This document shows positions 10,361 to 22,434 of a stretch of DNA of 64,000 bases, one piece after another. A program made the position numbers and the translations under genes. Source of the DNA: Cyathus striatus (Eukaryota > Basidiomycota > Agaricomycetes > Agaricales > Nidulariaceae); assembly GCA_025738555.1 (NCBI GenBank), contig JAOVFP010000005.1, forward strand, positions 4,216,001 through 4,280,000. The letters run 5' to 3'. Numbering within the stretch: the first letter of the stretch is position 1; each line of letters opens with the position of its first letter. The notes under the pieces are model-generated. The model saw nothing but the letters and a program-made list of their open reading frames with translations, was not told the origin of the DNA and did no database searches.

Positions 10361-11165
10361 TCATGATGTATCTTGAGCAACACCGACTTGGGCAGCTCTC
10401 AGTACTCTGTCTTTGATCTTGTACCCTATTTTCTGGCAGTCGATCGCGGTTCCGGGTTCTTTCCCCGGTATTGGAGCCTGATAAAGGGCTTCATGATGGT
10501 TGGGATCGAATTTGTCGCCAGTGGGATCAAATGGCTTTACATGGTACTTGAACAGAGTCTGTAGAAGTAGCCGGTGGGTCATCTCAACTCCTGTATGGAG
10601 ATCTTGGAGGTAAGCGTGATGTGATTTAGGAAGAGGAGTGGATGAGGATTCGGTTGATTCCAGGGATGTAGGAGGTTTCAAGGCAGCCTCGGGAACAGTC
10701 TTGAGGGCGATGGCAAGAACATCAACCGTCTCAAGCAAGTCCAAAGCAAATCGCGTTATTGCGAAGTCTTTGGTCTGCTCCTTCTCTCGTGCAGCATTGC
10801 GCTGAAGATTTAAAAAGTCTGCCTGAAGGTATCGTAACCGACTCTGTTGGCGGAAGATGACAAATGAGTAAGGAGAATGGGAAGTGGTAAAAGATACAGA
10901 CCGTTAGGTCAACCACCTCAGCCTCCTTTGCCTTGAGCTTCTCTGCCGTCGCTGAGCATTTGTCGTCTGTTTTTGCCTGAGGATCTTCTTTCTTCTGTTC
11001 GGGGGTGGCAGATTCCGCATCCGCAGGTATGTCGGAGTAGTGTCGTCTAGTGAGCTGGGAGCAGCGAGCAAGACGGGTAGGCGCCGAGGAGCGAACAAAA
11101 GCACGGGAAGAGAATGAGGAAGAGGAAGTCCTCAGAGACTGGAAAGCGGAGGCAGCAAAGGACAT
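10361..11165 (-). CDS. MGE1: Mitochondrial GrpE, nucleotide exchange factor of Hsp70
   Basis: Matrix co-chaperone that releases ADP from mtHsp70 during import and folding. Ser/Arg-rich presequence (about 45 residues, ending near RRHYSD), a charged region, a long helix (LKAKEAEVVDLTSRLRYLQADFLNLQRN) and the GrpE C-terminal block (KFDPNHHEALYQAPIPGKEPGT...VGYKIKDRVLRAAQVGVAQ-type, here IGYKIKDRVLRAAQVGV). Two exons, 10843-10361 and 11165-10902, joined in phase 0 give about 248 residues, normal for the family. It converges with the Phe-tRNA synthetase gene, with 151 bp between stops. A low-complexity insert rich in Ser/Pro/Thr (about residues 135-155) is not typical. Confidence 0.95.
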
Positions 11166-11649
11166 AGCGACAAGGAGGGAGCTGGAATGGGACGGAAATG
11201 GGCAGGCGTGCTGAGGTGTCCGAAGAAATTAATCTTTTTTTTTTCATTTGAGCGTGGAAAATAAACAGTAAATAAATGTAGCTGGGCGTGTTTGGTCCGA
11301 AATGTGACTAAACGGGGCGTGGATGTTTCAGCCTAAACTGAGCGTCCGCAAGAAAAAAAAAGATTGTTCAGAAATGGTCGAGGCTGCTCCTCCATCCACG
11401 CTGCCACGCACATCCGCTCGCCGAACAGGTCTTCCACTGGTAGTTATAGCGTCTCGACATCGCCCTGCCTCAAAATCTCATTCCGTTCAGCTCTTTCGCC
11501 TCTCGAAAACGCGCCTGTCAGTGCACAAACCGGCGTAAACACCACGGGCTTCCGCTAGACCATAGCCGGTCATGCGTCTCGTATGGCAGAGAACTAATAT
11601 AAGCGCTTTCTCCATCTTATCTCCTCATCGCTTTGCTCTTCACCGCACG
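11166..11649. promoter_or_regulatory. Divergent promoter region, MGE1 / C1-THF synthase
   Basis: 484 bp without a credible gene. A poly-T tract (about 11234-11243) lies near the MGE1 side and an AATATAAG sequence at about 11596 lies about 50 nt before the C1-THF synthase ATG, a possible TATA-like element. Confidence 0.4.
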
Positions 11650-14600
11650 ATGGCCTCCTCTGCACAAACCGCCAATGTCATCGACGGAACTTCTCTCGCA
11701 AAGTCTGCTTTCTCTTTTGCTTTTTGTTCTCTTGCGATTTAACCCCAGTGCCTCTGTCCCAGATCTCTTCGGAGCGATATCGCTGACCGTATTAAATCTC
11801 TCCAATCCAAATACCCCAGGTTTCAGCCACAGTTAGCTATCGTTCAGGCAGGCAATCGTCCCGACTCCGACACCTATGTCCGCATGAAAGCCAAGGCTTC
11901 TGAGGAAGTTGGTATTAAATTTCGCCATGTCACTTTGCCTGCCGAATCTACCGTCGAAGAAGTCGTCGATGTTGTTCAGAAGTTGAACGACGATGAGACT
12001 GTTAGCGGCATTCTGGTTCAACTTCCTCTTGGAAATCACATTAAGGCCGATGGGGAGCGCAAAGTCACCGAGGCTATTAGTCCAGAGAAGGACGTCGACG
12101 GGTTGAGTGTATTCTTTGCCTTCCCCTTTGACATAGACTTACACGCATTTTCTTCACTAGGTTTCATGCTTACAACATAGGTCACCTCTCGTCTAGAGCA
12201 TCTGTCCCTCTTTTCGCTCCTTGTACACCCTCCGCAGTCATTCGTCTCTTGGATTCCACTGGTATGTCTATAGCCGGCTCTAATACCGTGGTATTGGGTC
12301 GCAGCGATATTGTCGGAAGCCCGGTCGCGTCAATGCTGAGAAACCGCGACGCGACGGTTACCCAATGCCACAGTCGTACTAAAAATATCGAGTCGATCGT
12401 GAGTTCCCTTTCGCCTACATGTTTCTTCCCTTCTAATGACCACGTGCGGGTAGGTTAAAAACGCCGATATTTTGGTCTCCGCTATTGGAAAGGCAGACTA
12501 TGTCAAAGGTGAATGGATTAAACCTGGCGCTGTAGTCATTGACGTTGGAATTAATTATGTTCCTGGTGAGTATTCATTTGACGTGTATGAGACGTAGATT
12601 CTGAATTATCCAGATGCTACCAAGAAATCTGGACAGCGTCTAGTTGGCGATGTCGAGTATGCCACTGCATCCACCGTTGCATCTCACATCACTCCTGTTC
12701 CCGGCGGTGTTGGCCCAATGACTGTTGCGTTACTTATGGAAAACACCCTCAAGTCTGCCGTCCGTCTCTGGGAAAAGTCTCAAGCCAGGAAGATCACCCC
12801 ACTTAAACTTAATATCCTCGAAAAAGTTCCAAGCGATATTGAGATTTCGATGGCTCAGACACCTAAGCTCATTTCTCAACTTGCCTCAGAAATTGGTATC
12901 ACTCCGGATGAACTTGAAAACTACGGCAAATACAAAGCCAAGGTTGATCTTAGCGTCCTCGATCGCCTGGCCCATCGCAAGGATGGCAAGTACATTATTG
13001 TATCTGGGTATGTTTGCTGTCTCAATATCCTTTAACAAATGACTGACCATTAATCAAGAATCACGCCCACTCCACTTGGTGAAGGAAAATCAACTACAAC
13101 CATTGGCCTTGCTCAGGCATTGGGCGCCGAATTGGGTCGCCCTGCATTTGCATGCATCCGTCAGCCAAGTCAAGGGCCTACATTTGGTATCAAGGGAGGA
13201 GCAGCTGGGGGCGGATACAGTCAAGTTATTCCTATGGACGAGGTTGGTTTTTCTATTCAGTTACCACATCTGTGTTATTCACCACCAAGCCTTTCAGTTT
13301 AATCTCCATTTGACTGGTGATATCCACGCGGTCACAGCTGCGAACAATCTTTTGGGTAAATGGTATTTATGCATTCCTCAGCTACGAGTTTTACTGACCA
13401 ATACTTCCAGCCGCCGCTCTCGATGCTCGAATCTTCCATGAGGCAACTCAAAGTGATAAGGTATGGTCTTATTGACCTCCTGAGGTTTGGGATCTCTCTC
13501 TAATATTCTACGACTGTAGGCTCTGTACAGCCGCCTTGTTCCTGCTAAGAAGGGTAAACGGGAATTCGCTCCGTTGATGCTGAAGAGGTTAAAGAAACTT
13601 GGAATTGACAAGACCAATCCCAATGATCTCACCCCTGAAGAAATTACTCGCTTTGCACGTCTAGATGTCGATCTCGATACGATTACCTGGAATCGTGTAC
13701 TGGATACAAATGACCGTTTCTTGCGTAAGATAACTATCGGTCAAAACCCAACGGAACAGGGACATGAGCGTGTCACAGGCTTCGATATTGCTGTTGCAAG
13801 TGAATGTATGGCTATTCTAGCTCTGACTACCAGCTTGAAAGACATGCAAGAACGTTTGGGAGCTATGGTCGTCGCTACTAGTAAACAAGGAGATCCCATT
13901 ACCGCAGACGATATTGGTGTCTCTGGTGCACTTGCTGTTCTTATGAAGGATGCTATCAAGCCTAACCTCATGCAGACACTGCAGGTGCGTACGCGATGAA
14001 TTGGAATATATATATAGCAATAGATTACTGATATCTTGTCTAGGGAACACCGGTCTTTGTCCATGCCGGTCCATTTGCAAACATCGCTCATGGAAATTCA
14101 TCCATTCTTGCCGATAAAGTTGCCTTAAAACTTGCAGGAACAGAAGAGGGTGATGAGTCTGACCGCGTTGGTTACGTACTCACTGAGGGTGGATTCGGGG
14201 CTGATATGGGTATGGAGAAATTCTGCAATATCAAGTGCCGCATCAGTGGGCTCAAGCCTGATGCTACCGTCGTTGTTGCAACTACTCGTGCATTGAAAAT
14301 GCACGGTGGAGGTCCCGATGTCACACCTGGAAAGACTTTACATGACACATATACTAAGGAAGACCTTGTCACATTGAAAGAGGGGTGCAAAAATTTGGCC
14401 AAGCATATCGAGAACTCCCGTAAGTTTGGTGTCAAAGTTATTGTCGCTATCAATCAATTTGCGTGAGTTCATGTTTTGCCTTATTCATGGAAGCAACTGA
14501 GGAACTGTATTATAGCTCGGATACACCTGCGGAGCTCGAGCTCGTTCGAATGGAGTCTCTCGCAGCAGGTGCAGATGCAGCTGTTGTAAGTAATCACTGG

Positions 14601-15195
14601 GCAGAAGGTGGTGCTGGCGCTCGCGCTCTTGCCGAGGCAGTCATTGCAACTTGTGAAGGACCTTCGGACTTCAAGTTCCTTTATGACTTGAATCTCTCTG
14701 TCGAGGAGAAGATCAACATTATTGCAAAGGAGATCTACGGCGCGGACGGAATCGAGCTCTCGGACCTTGCTCGTACACAGATAGAGACGTACACTAGGCA
14801 AGGATATAGCGGTCTTCCAAGTAAGTGCTGGTTTCATGCGAAAGATAGCAACACGTTACTCATCTTGGCACAGTTTGCATGGCGAAGACTCAGTATTCCT
14901 TCTCTCATGACCCAAAACTGAAGGGTGTAGCCACAGGTAAGATCGAAGACCCCATACTATATTTATTCCTAACTGTATTATCCAAGGCTTCACCCTTCCT
15001 ATTCGTTCGGTGAGACTATCTGCCGGCGCTGGATTTTTGTATCCAATTTTAGGCGATATGCAAACGATGCCTGGTCTTGGTACACGGCCTGGTACATCTC
15101 CTTAATTCATAGTCTGGCGGTTCTTCTAATGTTTTTCAGGCTTTTGGGAAGTTGGTCTGGATCCTGAATCAGGCAGGGTTATCGGACTTTTTTAG
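11650..15195 (+). CDS. ADE3: C1-tetrahydrofolate synthase, trifunctional
   Basis: Combines methylene-THF dehydrogenase, methenyl-THF cyclohydrolase and formate-THF ligase, supplying one-carbon units for purine, thymidylate and Met-tRNA formylation. The dehydrogenase/cyclohydrolase part spans about residues 1-300 ([10 protein letters not shown] with the catalytic Lys, [35 protein letters not shown]). The ligase part follows, with P-loop [27 protein letters not shown] and the C-terminal [11 protein letters not shown]. Fourteen exons can be placed with GT-AG sites, and the summed length (2841 nt) is a multiple of three, giving 946 residues, the usual length. There is no obvious mitochondrial presequence ([13 protein letters not shown]), so the cytosolic form is more likely. 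Exon 1 is only 53 nt. Confidence 0.97.
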
Positions 15196-15407
15196 TGCTG
15201 TTTTGACAGGGGTTTTATCATTAATGAACGCTTCTCATGCGTATTAGCCATTTCAACCTGGCACTTGTTGTGCTGTTCAACACATGCAACACATGATTGC
15301 TACGTGCTCCAAGCAAGTAGTTGGGGGAGTAGTTGGATGTAATTACATAGGATGCAGTTACATGGGCGTTATTTAGACATTCGTTGTGTGAAGCAAAACA
15401 AAAAGGA

Positions 15408-17756
15408 TTACTGTTTGCCATTACTGCGGTCACCGGGTAATCTCGCCTTCCCAAATAGATTATCGTTCTTCGTAGGCGTGGATTCACGTAGTTTCGTGGA
15501 CGATGCAAGGGTGCCACCTTGGTGGTCCAGTGTGATGTTATTTAACGCTGCATTTACTTGCCGATTGAAGGTATTCCCTTGGCTGTCACTATAACTTAAG
15601 ATATTATTGTTTGTCCCATTTCCAGTATTTCCGGTAGACGCTGTGACGAAAAACCCGCCTTCAAGAAGATGAAAGTTAACACAGAAGCGTGTAGAGATTT
15701 CCACGCGTACCAGCAAGTTGACGCTCTTGAATATTCGACCTAAGCGTAAGGGGGAAGGGAAGCAGATCTCTGTCATACGAGTGGTCGAACGTAGCCTCAA
15801 CTACAGTTGGTCAGATGGAGGTGGCCAATAGCTTAACTTCGAAAACGTACAACTACTACCGTCTTGCGTTAAGACTGTGAAGTTGATGTTTAACGGATAT
15901 GAGAACGTATCAACCACAGTTTGTATTCCATTGTGAGTAGAAAGCACCTGTCCCGACGCTGTCTGAAATACGTTCTGTGTAATTCGAAGATGTCAGGCTA
16001 TTCCTGATGGAAACGGAGAAAAACTACCTGTATAGTGGTATCTTTTAAATAGTTTTGAGTGTTCGAATACTGAAGATTTTGAGACCATACTACATGGTTT
16101 ATGTTGCCACTTCCGCTAGTTATTATGGATTCTACGTGCACTTTCCGGCTGGCAGAAACCGTAATATTTACGTCTCCGTTTGTACCTACGCTTCCAGTAG
16201 TAGACGTTTGAGCAAACGGGGTCGCATCGTACAGTATCATTTTCCCAGTAGTACGCAATGGGGAAGCATCCGTAACGATTTGCAACAGACCTGAAACAAA
16301 CCAATTCTGAAGAATGGTATGATCATCTTCGGCAGAGACAACGTCGATACTAAAATTATGAGGAACATTGTCCGTCAATAGAGGGACAAAGGGTGTGAGA
16401 TCCAAAAAGTATGTCGGGAGATCTAATGCCCCATATGATGTTATAGGCCTACTCAAATTATTAGACTAGTTGATCAAATAATTATGAGTTTAGACTCGAC
16501 CTCCATGCAGTAGGCACAATGCCCCCAGTGAATATGGTAGCATAAGGAAAGGCTGTTCCGGCTACCTTTCCATCCACCAAAAGTCTAACTTCACGAAATG
16601 GTCCTTGGCCTCCTGTTGTGCCCGAAGGTAAACTGGAAATGAATTCATTGGCAGCATTGAAGTACTGAGTTACAAAAGGATGTCAGTACTCCACCTGGAA
16701 AACACTTATTCTAAAGCCAAATTAGAGCATACCCAGAATTCTTCATTCCCATTACCAGAGGCATATAATTCCGCGAAAATTTGCACAGTGTTCTGTGGTA
16801 TGGTAGTATTTATCTTATCGAGTTGTAACTATATCAGAAAAACAATGGTTTGATTGTAGGATGAGTCCACTCACGGAGAATGCCGGGGGAACAGAGACAT
16901 CATTCCCCGTATCATTTCTTAGAGTTGAGAGAGGAATGATAAGATCTGATTTTTTTGCAGGAGGATGCTTTGGCGAAGACGCAAAGAAAGTAGCATGGAG
17001 GATAGCTAGAGGTAAGTAGTAAGTACATAAGGAAACTATGATGAAATCAGTGATAGACTTTCTCGAATAGACTCCATCCAGACCGGTTTCAATCAAATTA
17101 TCTAGTTGTAGAATAAATGTGCCCGATTTTTCAAAGAGAGGAGTGTAGCGAGTCACGTCTTTCACGTATGTCCAAATAATACCATCCCCTCGAGTAGGCT
17201 CAGGAGTAGAAGTTCGCCATACTATATAGTTATGTTTGTTAGATGTGTTTATTCCTGAGTTCCAGCTCGGGAGACAATATTTACTTTCAACATTTTGAAA
17301 GGTGAATATACCCAACCTGTCAAATTGAGTGCCGTTGGAAGTTACAGTAAAGTTCAGCGTAATTGCGGCCCAAGAACCAGGTTCACCGCAGTCAGTGGGG
17401 GGTCTTAAAATAAAAGTAAATGAAGTGTCATTTCTAACGCGATCATGCCATGGCTCACGTAAATTGTACCACTTCGGCGCTAAATTTGAGGATATAATTA
17501 ATAGAAGAGAACAAATATTGGGAACTGTACGAACTCTCCAAAGGAAAATGCAAAATCTCGCCTATCGTGAAAATGAAGTCCATGAAATGAATAATCGCAG
17601 AAAATGATCTGACTGTAATATTTGAATTGTACACTGCTTGGCGTCTTTGGGAACAGGTGGAGGCTGAGCAACTTGAAAATCAATCAAAACAGCCGCGCGC
17701 GTTAGCGAAGCAAGCAGCAGGATAGCAAGAGGGCGTATGATGGAAAGCATTGTCAT
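15408..17756 (-). CDS. Secreted peptide-N4-asparagine amidase (PNGase A type), copy 1
   Basis: Family PF12222-like amidase that removes N-glycans from glycopeptides, acting in the secretory pathway or outside the cell. Signal peptide MLSIIRPLAILLLASLTRAA, then FQVAQPPPVP, the two jelly-roll-like regions with GSWAAITLNFTVTSNGTQFDRLGIFTFQNVE, PTRGDGIIWTYVKDVTRY, REVRLLVDGK, YGALDLPTYFLDLTPFVPLL and the Gly/Asn-rich end TGNTGNGTNNN...LDHQGG. Many NxS/T sequons. Exons near the N-terminus are very short: RDFAFSFGD is assembled from a 29-nt exon plus one base of the next. It is the downstream member of a head-to-tail pair with the gene at 18088-20377. A TTATAAG sequence about 50 nt upstream of the ATG (minus strand, 17803-17809) may be its TATA element. 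Confidence 0.85.
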
Positions 17757-18087
17757 CAGGGCGCTTGTAAGCTAAGAGCCTGCTGATGAACAAGAGGTGC
17801 ATCTTATAAGTGACCGTGGACAAGACGATTCATGATCCATGGGAAAGGTAGGAAGAGGTCCATATGCTTCGCGCTTCTCTGCACAACGTTGATGCAGAAA
17901 TAGAAGTTTGTTTCTCGTGGTGTATTTAGATCGATCGTGAACCTTCAACCGAGTCCCAAGTTTCTCATGTATTCATTGGATTATCTTATTGTGACAAATG
18001 CAAGACAAATGGTAGCAAATGGTACTGTTCAGTTATGTGTGTGTTGTGCCTGGCTGAGAACGAGTAGACGTAACGCTGATACTAGTT
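17757..18087. other. Spacer between the two PNGase A-type genes
   Basis: 331 bp, no gene. It holds the probable promoter of copy 1 (TTATAAG on the minus strand) and the 3' end of copy 2. Confidence 0.45.
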
Positions 18088-20377
18088 TTAATGTCTTGAA
18101 GTAAGGCTACCATTCTCCTCGTCAAGAGTAATATTCGTTTGGACAGCATTTACGAGTCGCTTATAGGTGTTCCCCTTTATATCGATATAGATGAATCTGT
18201 TATTGCTCACCCCCGTTCCAAAATTACCCGTTGCATTGACACCCAGCTGATAGAAACCATTTACATAGAAAATTTATCGAGGAATACCACAGATAACGAA
18301 GTACATACTTGTGATTTGTCTATTGGAGATCGATTTCGAAAGAGTGAAAGGACTCGATTTGGACGCACGAATATATGAATGATCAATGGAAGTTGTCCCT
18401 AGAATTGCCAATGTGAGTACATATAACTTTTTACTGTACTTTCAGTCAAACATCACATACAATTCCTCTCCTCTTCAGATAAATACTTAAAGTCAATATT
18501 TAAAGGGTAGCTGAAGGCATCTGTGATGACAGAGACACCGTTATGGGTTGAATAGCTTTTCCCACTCGATCTTTGTTGCATCAACTACATAAGTGCATCC
18601 TGAGGATCAACATTATCCGCATAAATAATTTAATTCTCATTTACCTGAACAGTGCCATTCTTTTCGTATCTCTGATGGTTCTGGAAACTCATGTCCTGCG
18701 ACCATATAACATGAATTGTTTTGCCACCCCCAGTGATAATATCCGATTCTATATGAACTCTTCGAGCCGCGTTGACAGTAAAATCTACGTTTTCTGACAC
18801 AGTGGTCCCACTAAGGGTGCTTTGCGCAAATGGAGAGGCAGTGTAGCTCGACATCTTCCCGCGAGTCCGTCGTCCAGATGGATCGGTAATTACTTGTAGG
18901 AGTCCGGAGACATACCAATTTTGCAGAATGTTATGGTCAGTCTCGGCAGAAGCGACATCGATAGCGAAGTTATGTGAGTTTCCATCGGTTAATAGGGGTA
19001 CAAATGGTGTAAGGTCGACAAAATACGTTGGAAGGTCCAATGCGCCGTATGCAGTAATCGGCCGAAAATACGTTAAGTATGAGTACATGGCCGCAAAGAA
19101 AATAAGGAAATATATACCTCCAAAAACTTGGTACAAATCCTCCAGTGAATATAACAGCGTACGGGAATGCGACGCCCGCGAGCTTGTCATCAATTAGAAG
19201 GCGCACTTCGCGAAATGGTCCTTGACCGTTGGTTATAGAACTTCCGGAAGGGATACTGGAAAAAAAGTCATTTGCCGCGTTTAAATACTAAGCCACTGCA
19301 TATGTTTATTGCTTTCTTCACGACATGTTCCAAAGCTTACCCAAGATTCTTCTAAGCTGTTCCCAGAGGCAAACAGTTCCGCATATAGCTTAACAGTATT
19401 GGATGGTAATGTCACATTTAGCTGCAATTTGACAAATATTAGGTGGTGTATTATAATAGAAATGTATCGTTTATACCGAAAATTTAGGGGGAACTGAAGC
19501 ATCATTGCCTGTATTGTTCACCATTGTTGACAAAGGTATGATGGTATCTGCTCTCCCAGCGGGAGGGTATGAACTGGAAGACGAGTAATATGTTGCTTGA
19601 AGACTAGCTAAAGGAATCATGTTGTCAAACGGCATAAAACAGCATTTAAACAGGTCCCATACCTGTATAGTTCCCGTCCCGACCCGGAGTCAAGAGATTG
19701 TCCAACTGAAGGATGAGAGTTCCAGGTTTAGTGAACAAAGGCAAATATTGAGTGACGTCTTTGATGTAAGTCCACACAATACCATCTCCTGGCAGTGGTT
19801 CCGGTGTTGAAGTACGCCAGACTGATTAAATTCCATTGATGCTTATTGCAATAGCGTAACTGGGAAAAAATAAATCTTACTCTCAACATTTTGAAAAGTG
19901 AAGATACCAAGTCGATCATACTGTGTTCCATTGGAAGTCACAGTGAAGTTGAGTGTGATGGCAGACCAAGATCCAATACTTCCACAACCAGTTGGTGGCC
20001 TACAAGAGGCACTTTAGATAAAAGACACCGTGAGGGAAAAGAAAGAACCCATACGTGACTTGCACAATTTCAGGACTACAAGTAGGTGTACTTCAGGAAA
20101 TGGTTTATATACAAGATAGACTGAAGACCTGACCTGCCGTAGGAATTTGCGAACTCGTGGCTGAAATTGTGTTAGCTTCGTATCCAAATCGCATGTTGTG
20201 ACGGTGGAAAACGAAAACCCACCGCAGAATGTCGAGAGTACATGTTTTCACACCATGCGGTACGATAGGTGGCTGAATAACCTGAAATGTCTCCAAAACT
20301 GCAGCGCTTGCACAGTCAGCTAAGATGTTAACAAAAAGCCACAGTGCGGTTAGGTATAGGTGGATGATTTGAGCCAT
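18088..20377 (-). CDS. Secreted PNGase A-type amidase, copy 2 of the tandem pair
   Basis: Paralogue of the gene at 15408-17756, same strand, 331 bp apart. Signal peptide MAQIIHLYLTALWLFVNILA..., then FQVIQPPIVPHGVKTCT, GSWSAITLNFTVTSNGTQYD, RLGIFTFQNVE, DGIVWTYIKDVTQYLPLF, REVRLLIDDKLAGVAFPYAV, YGALDLPTYFVDLTPFVPLL and SHNFAIDVASAETDHNILQN. Exon order matches copy 1. The C-terminus has drifted: the last intron seems to use a GTTATC donor (51 nt) to join QITSMYF to LGVNATGNFGTG, since the copy 1 splice position lacks a usable AG. An in-frame ATG at 20407 would add ten residues; I chose 20377 because a clean signal peptide starts there. Whether this copy is still active cannot be told. Confidence 0.82.
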
Positions 20378-21081
20378 GTCCTTTTGAGTGGAAAAATAAT
20401 GCGGCAATCACAATACCCTATGCAAGTTAACCTGGAGCCCGAGAGGGAAGCAAACAGGTTAAAGATGCAGTTGTCGCTGGGTGCTTAAAGTTAAATAAAA
20501 ATCACATAGGACGTAGAGCCGACTTAGGCACGTTGATAACGAAGAGAAGCATGAGCAGCAGAAGGAACTCCATGTTGAATGACCATTGTGTCCATGTGCT
20601 TTGCATTATCTCTGGCTGGATCTCTGCGCAACAAAGTTGAATACCATGTGGGATGCTTGTGGAGATTGCGTAGTACTATAGTAGAGTACGATGATGCACG
20701 AACTTGCATGATGCATGAACTTGAAGCTTTGAAGCATGTGCATGAAGCCTTGATGAATTAGGATATCAGAAGTAAATCTAAAGAACTGCGACGGCCGTAA
20801 AGTGTGCTGATTGGTTTTGTTTATATCTACTTACTTGCACTATGCAACTGCCTCAACAGGCTTCAACTTGGCTCAACGCTACAAACATATATATAAATAG
20901 GCTGATTGAAATTAAACTCGTAGGATAAATATGAAAACCTATATTATACGTATACACCTAAGCATTGACTGTTCATTCCCATTGCGACAAAAGACCCGTT
21001 CCTACCAAGTTTATTATGAAAATCGCGACGACTGTGGCGCACAAAGAAATGTAATGCTCCGCCGTTTTCGAAAGTTCACAC
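20378..21081. other. Intergenic region with small imperfect repeats
   Basis: About 700 bp, no gene seen. At 20690-20755 a segment built from GCATGAAC/GCATGAAG-like units repeats imperfectly four to five times. A TATATATAAATAG sequence lies near 20888, without an obvious gene start behind it on either strand. Confidence 0.45.
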
Positions 21082-22109
21082 CTAGAATTCATGTTGGAAG
21101 ACGTCGTCGGTCGTGTTCTTCGGTCCGTCTTTTGTTTCGCTATCGACACCCTGTGTTCTCGGCCTTTCTCCATATAAACCACCTTCTGCATCTTCTGGGA
21201 ATTCATTTACTGATTCCCTTGATATGGTATCTGCATCATCAGTGCCCACAGACGACCGACTCTTCTTCTTTTTTGATTTTTTACGGCGGGTAGTGGTTTC
21301 CTCTGACACGGAATATGCATCCTGTGTTCTGGCCCAACGATCTTTCTTGTCTTTCTTTTTCTTGGATTTCTTTGCAGGAGCGGGAACAACGGCATCATCA
21401 AAGTTGGCTGGATAATGCCACCGACTGGAAGAAGATGTAATAGAATTCTGACTTGAGTTGTAGTAACTTTCATCCTCAGGTCTCCAGAGATCACCATTAG
21501 CATGTCTCCGGGTGCCAGAGCCATCTCCTTCGGTTGAAAGATCGATGCTTGAACCTGCCTCTTGACCTTCTTCATATGCCTGACCTTCCAGCGTCGAGTG
21601 TGGGAGACGTTCATTGTATCGGGAAGCCCATTGTGAGCGGCGCTCTTTGCGCTTTATATCAGAAGTGTCCACGAGGCCATATTTCTGAACCCACTTCGGG
21701 GTCCGAGCGTGGTTCTTATTGTTTCTGATATTCTGGAGGACAGGTAGTTGAGTGAGTGATACGTAAGGAAGTCGATATCGCATACCTGGATGTAGAAATT
21801 GTGGCCATGTCCTAAACAGTGGGATATGACTATGTATTGTAAGGAAATAATGCAACACACATACCTGGAATGTAACCACAAATGGTCAAGAGTAGATTCA
21901 ACCAGAAATCCTTTCCAATGCCAAATCTAGCGGCGACAGCTGAGAGTTGTGAGCAGATGTCGAGCCAACAACGAAGACAGGTAGATACCAAGAGGAGGGA
22001 ACAAGGTTCCCATGATGAAGAGGATAACGGCGTAGCCATGATGACGCTTGGGAGTCATATCAACCTTGCCGCCCTTGGCATAGGACTGGACGGTGTAGCT
22101 TGAGGCCAT
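21082..22109 (-). CDS. PMP3/UPF0057 proteolipid with a long charged C-terminal tail
   Basis: The first about 75 residues are a PMP3-type two-helix proteolipid: HGYAVILFIMGTLFPPLAVA, RFGIGKDFWLNLLLTICGYIPGHGHNFYI. Yeast Pmp3 is a plasma-membrane protein of about 55 residues that influences membrane potential and salt tolerance. Here three introns (50-60 nt) separate the core from a tail of about 240 residues that starts RTPKWVQKYGLVDTSDIKRK. It then becomes Ser/Asp/Glu rich with three Lys clusters (KKSKKKKDKKDR, RRKKSKKKKSRS). Such tails occur in filamentous-fungal homologues. The tail probably faces the cytosol. A TATATAA element lies about 115 nt upstream. Confidence 0.85.
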
Positions 22110-22434
22110 TGGGGCGAATGTGGGTGAAGATGGGCGTTGGAAAGGGAGAGAGAATGGCGGAAGTGATGTGAGTCTGACGAGACACTGACAGCGCTGGCGG
22201 CGGAGAGATAGTCATGCGTTATATATAAGTGATATATACCACGACATACGGCGTCACTGGTTTCTCTTTTCGATGTTGAATTCATTCCATTTCTCTTGTT
22301 CATATCGTTTGCTGCTCTGCCCCTGAACATCCCTCCGTTATACTACCCTATTTCATTTCAGCTATCTTGCCCATTGGTTTCTAGCACCTGAGAACCTGCA
22401 GTGCTACCCACGTGTATCTCTTCTCCTTAGTCCC
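22110..22434. promoter_or_regulatory. Divergent promoter region with TATA-like element
   Basis: 325 bp between PMP3-like (-) and the C2H2 factor (+). On the minus strand a TTATATATAAC sequence (22218-22228) lies about 110 nt upstream of the PMP3-like ATG, suitable for a TATA box of a strongly expressed gene. The side towards the C2H2 gene is CT-rich. Confidence 0.4.

Noticed and set aside
18240..18300. Lost splice acceptor in PNGase A-type copy 2
   Set aside because: A GTTATC donor with the CTATCAG acceptor gives a 51-nt intron and aligns SMYFLGVNATGNFGTG with copy 1.
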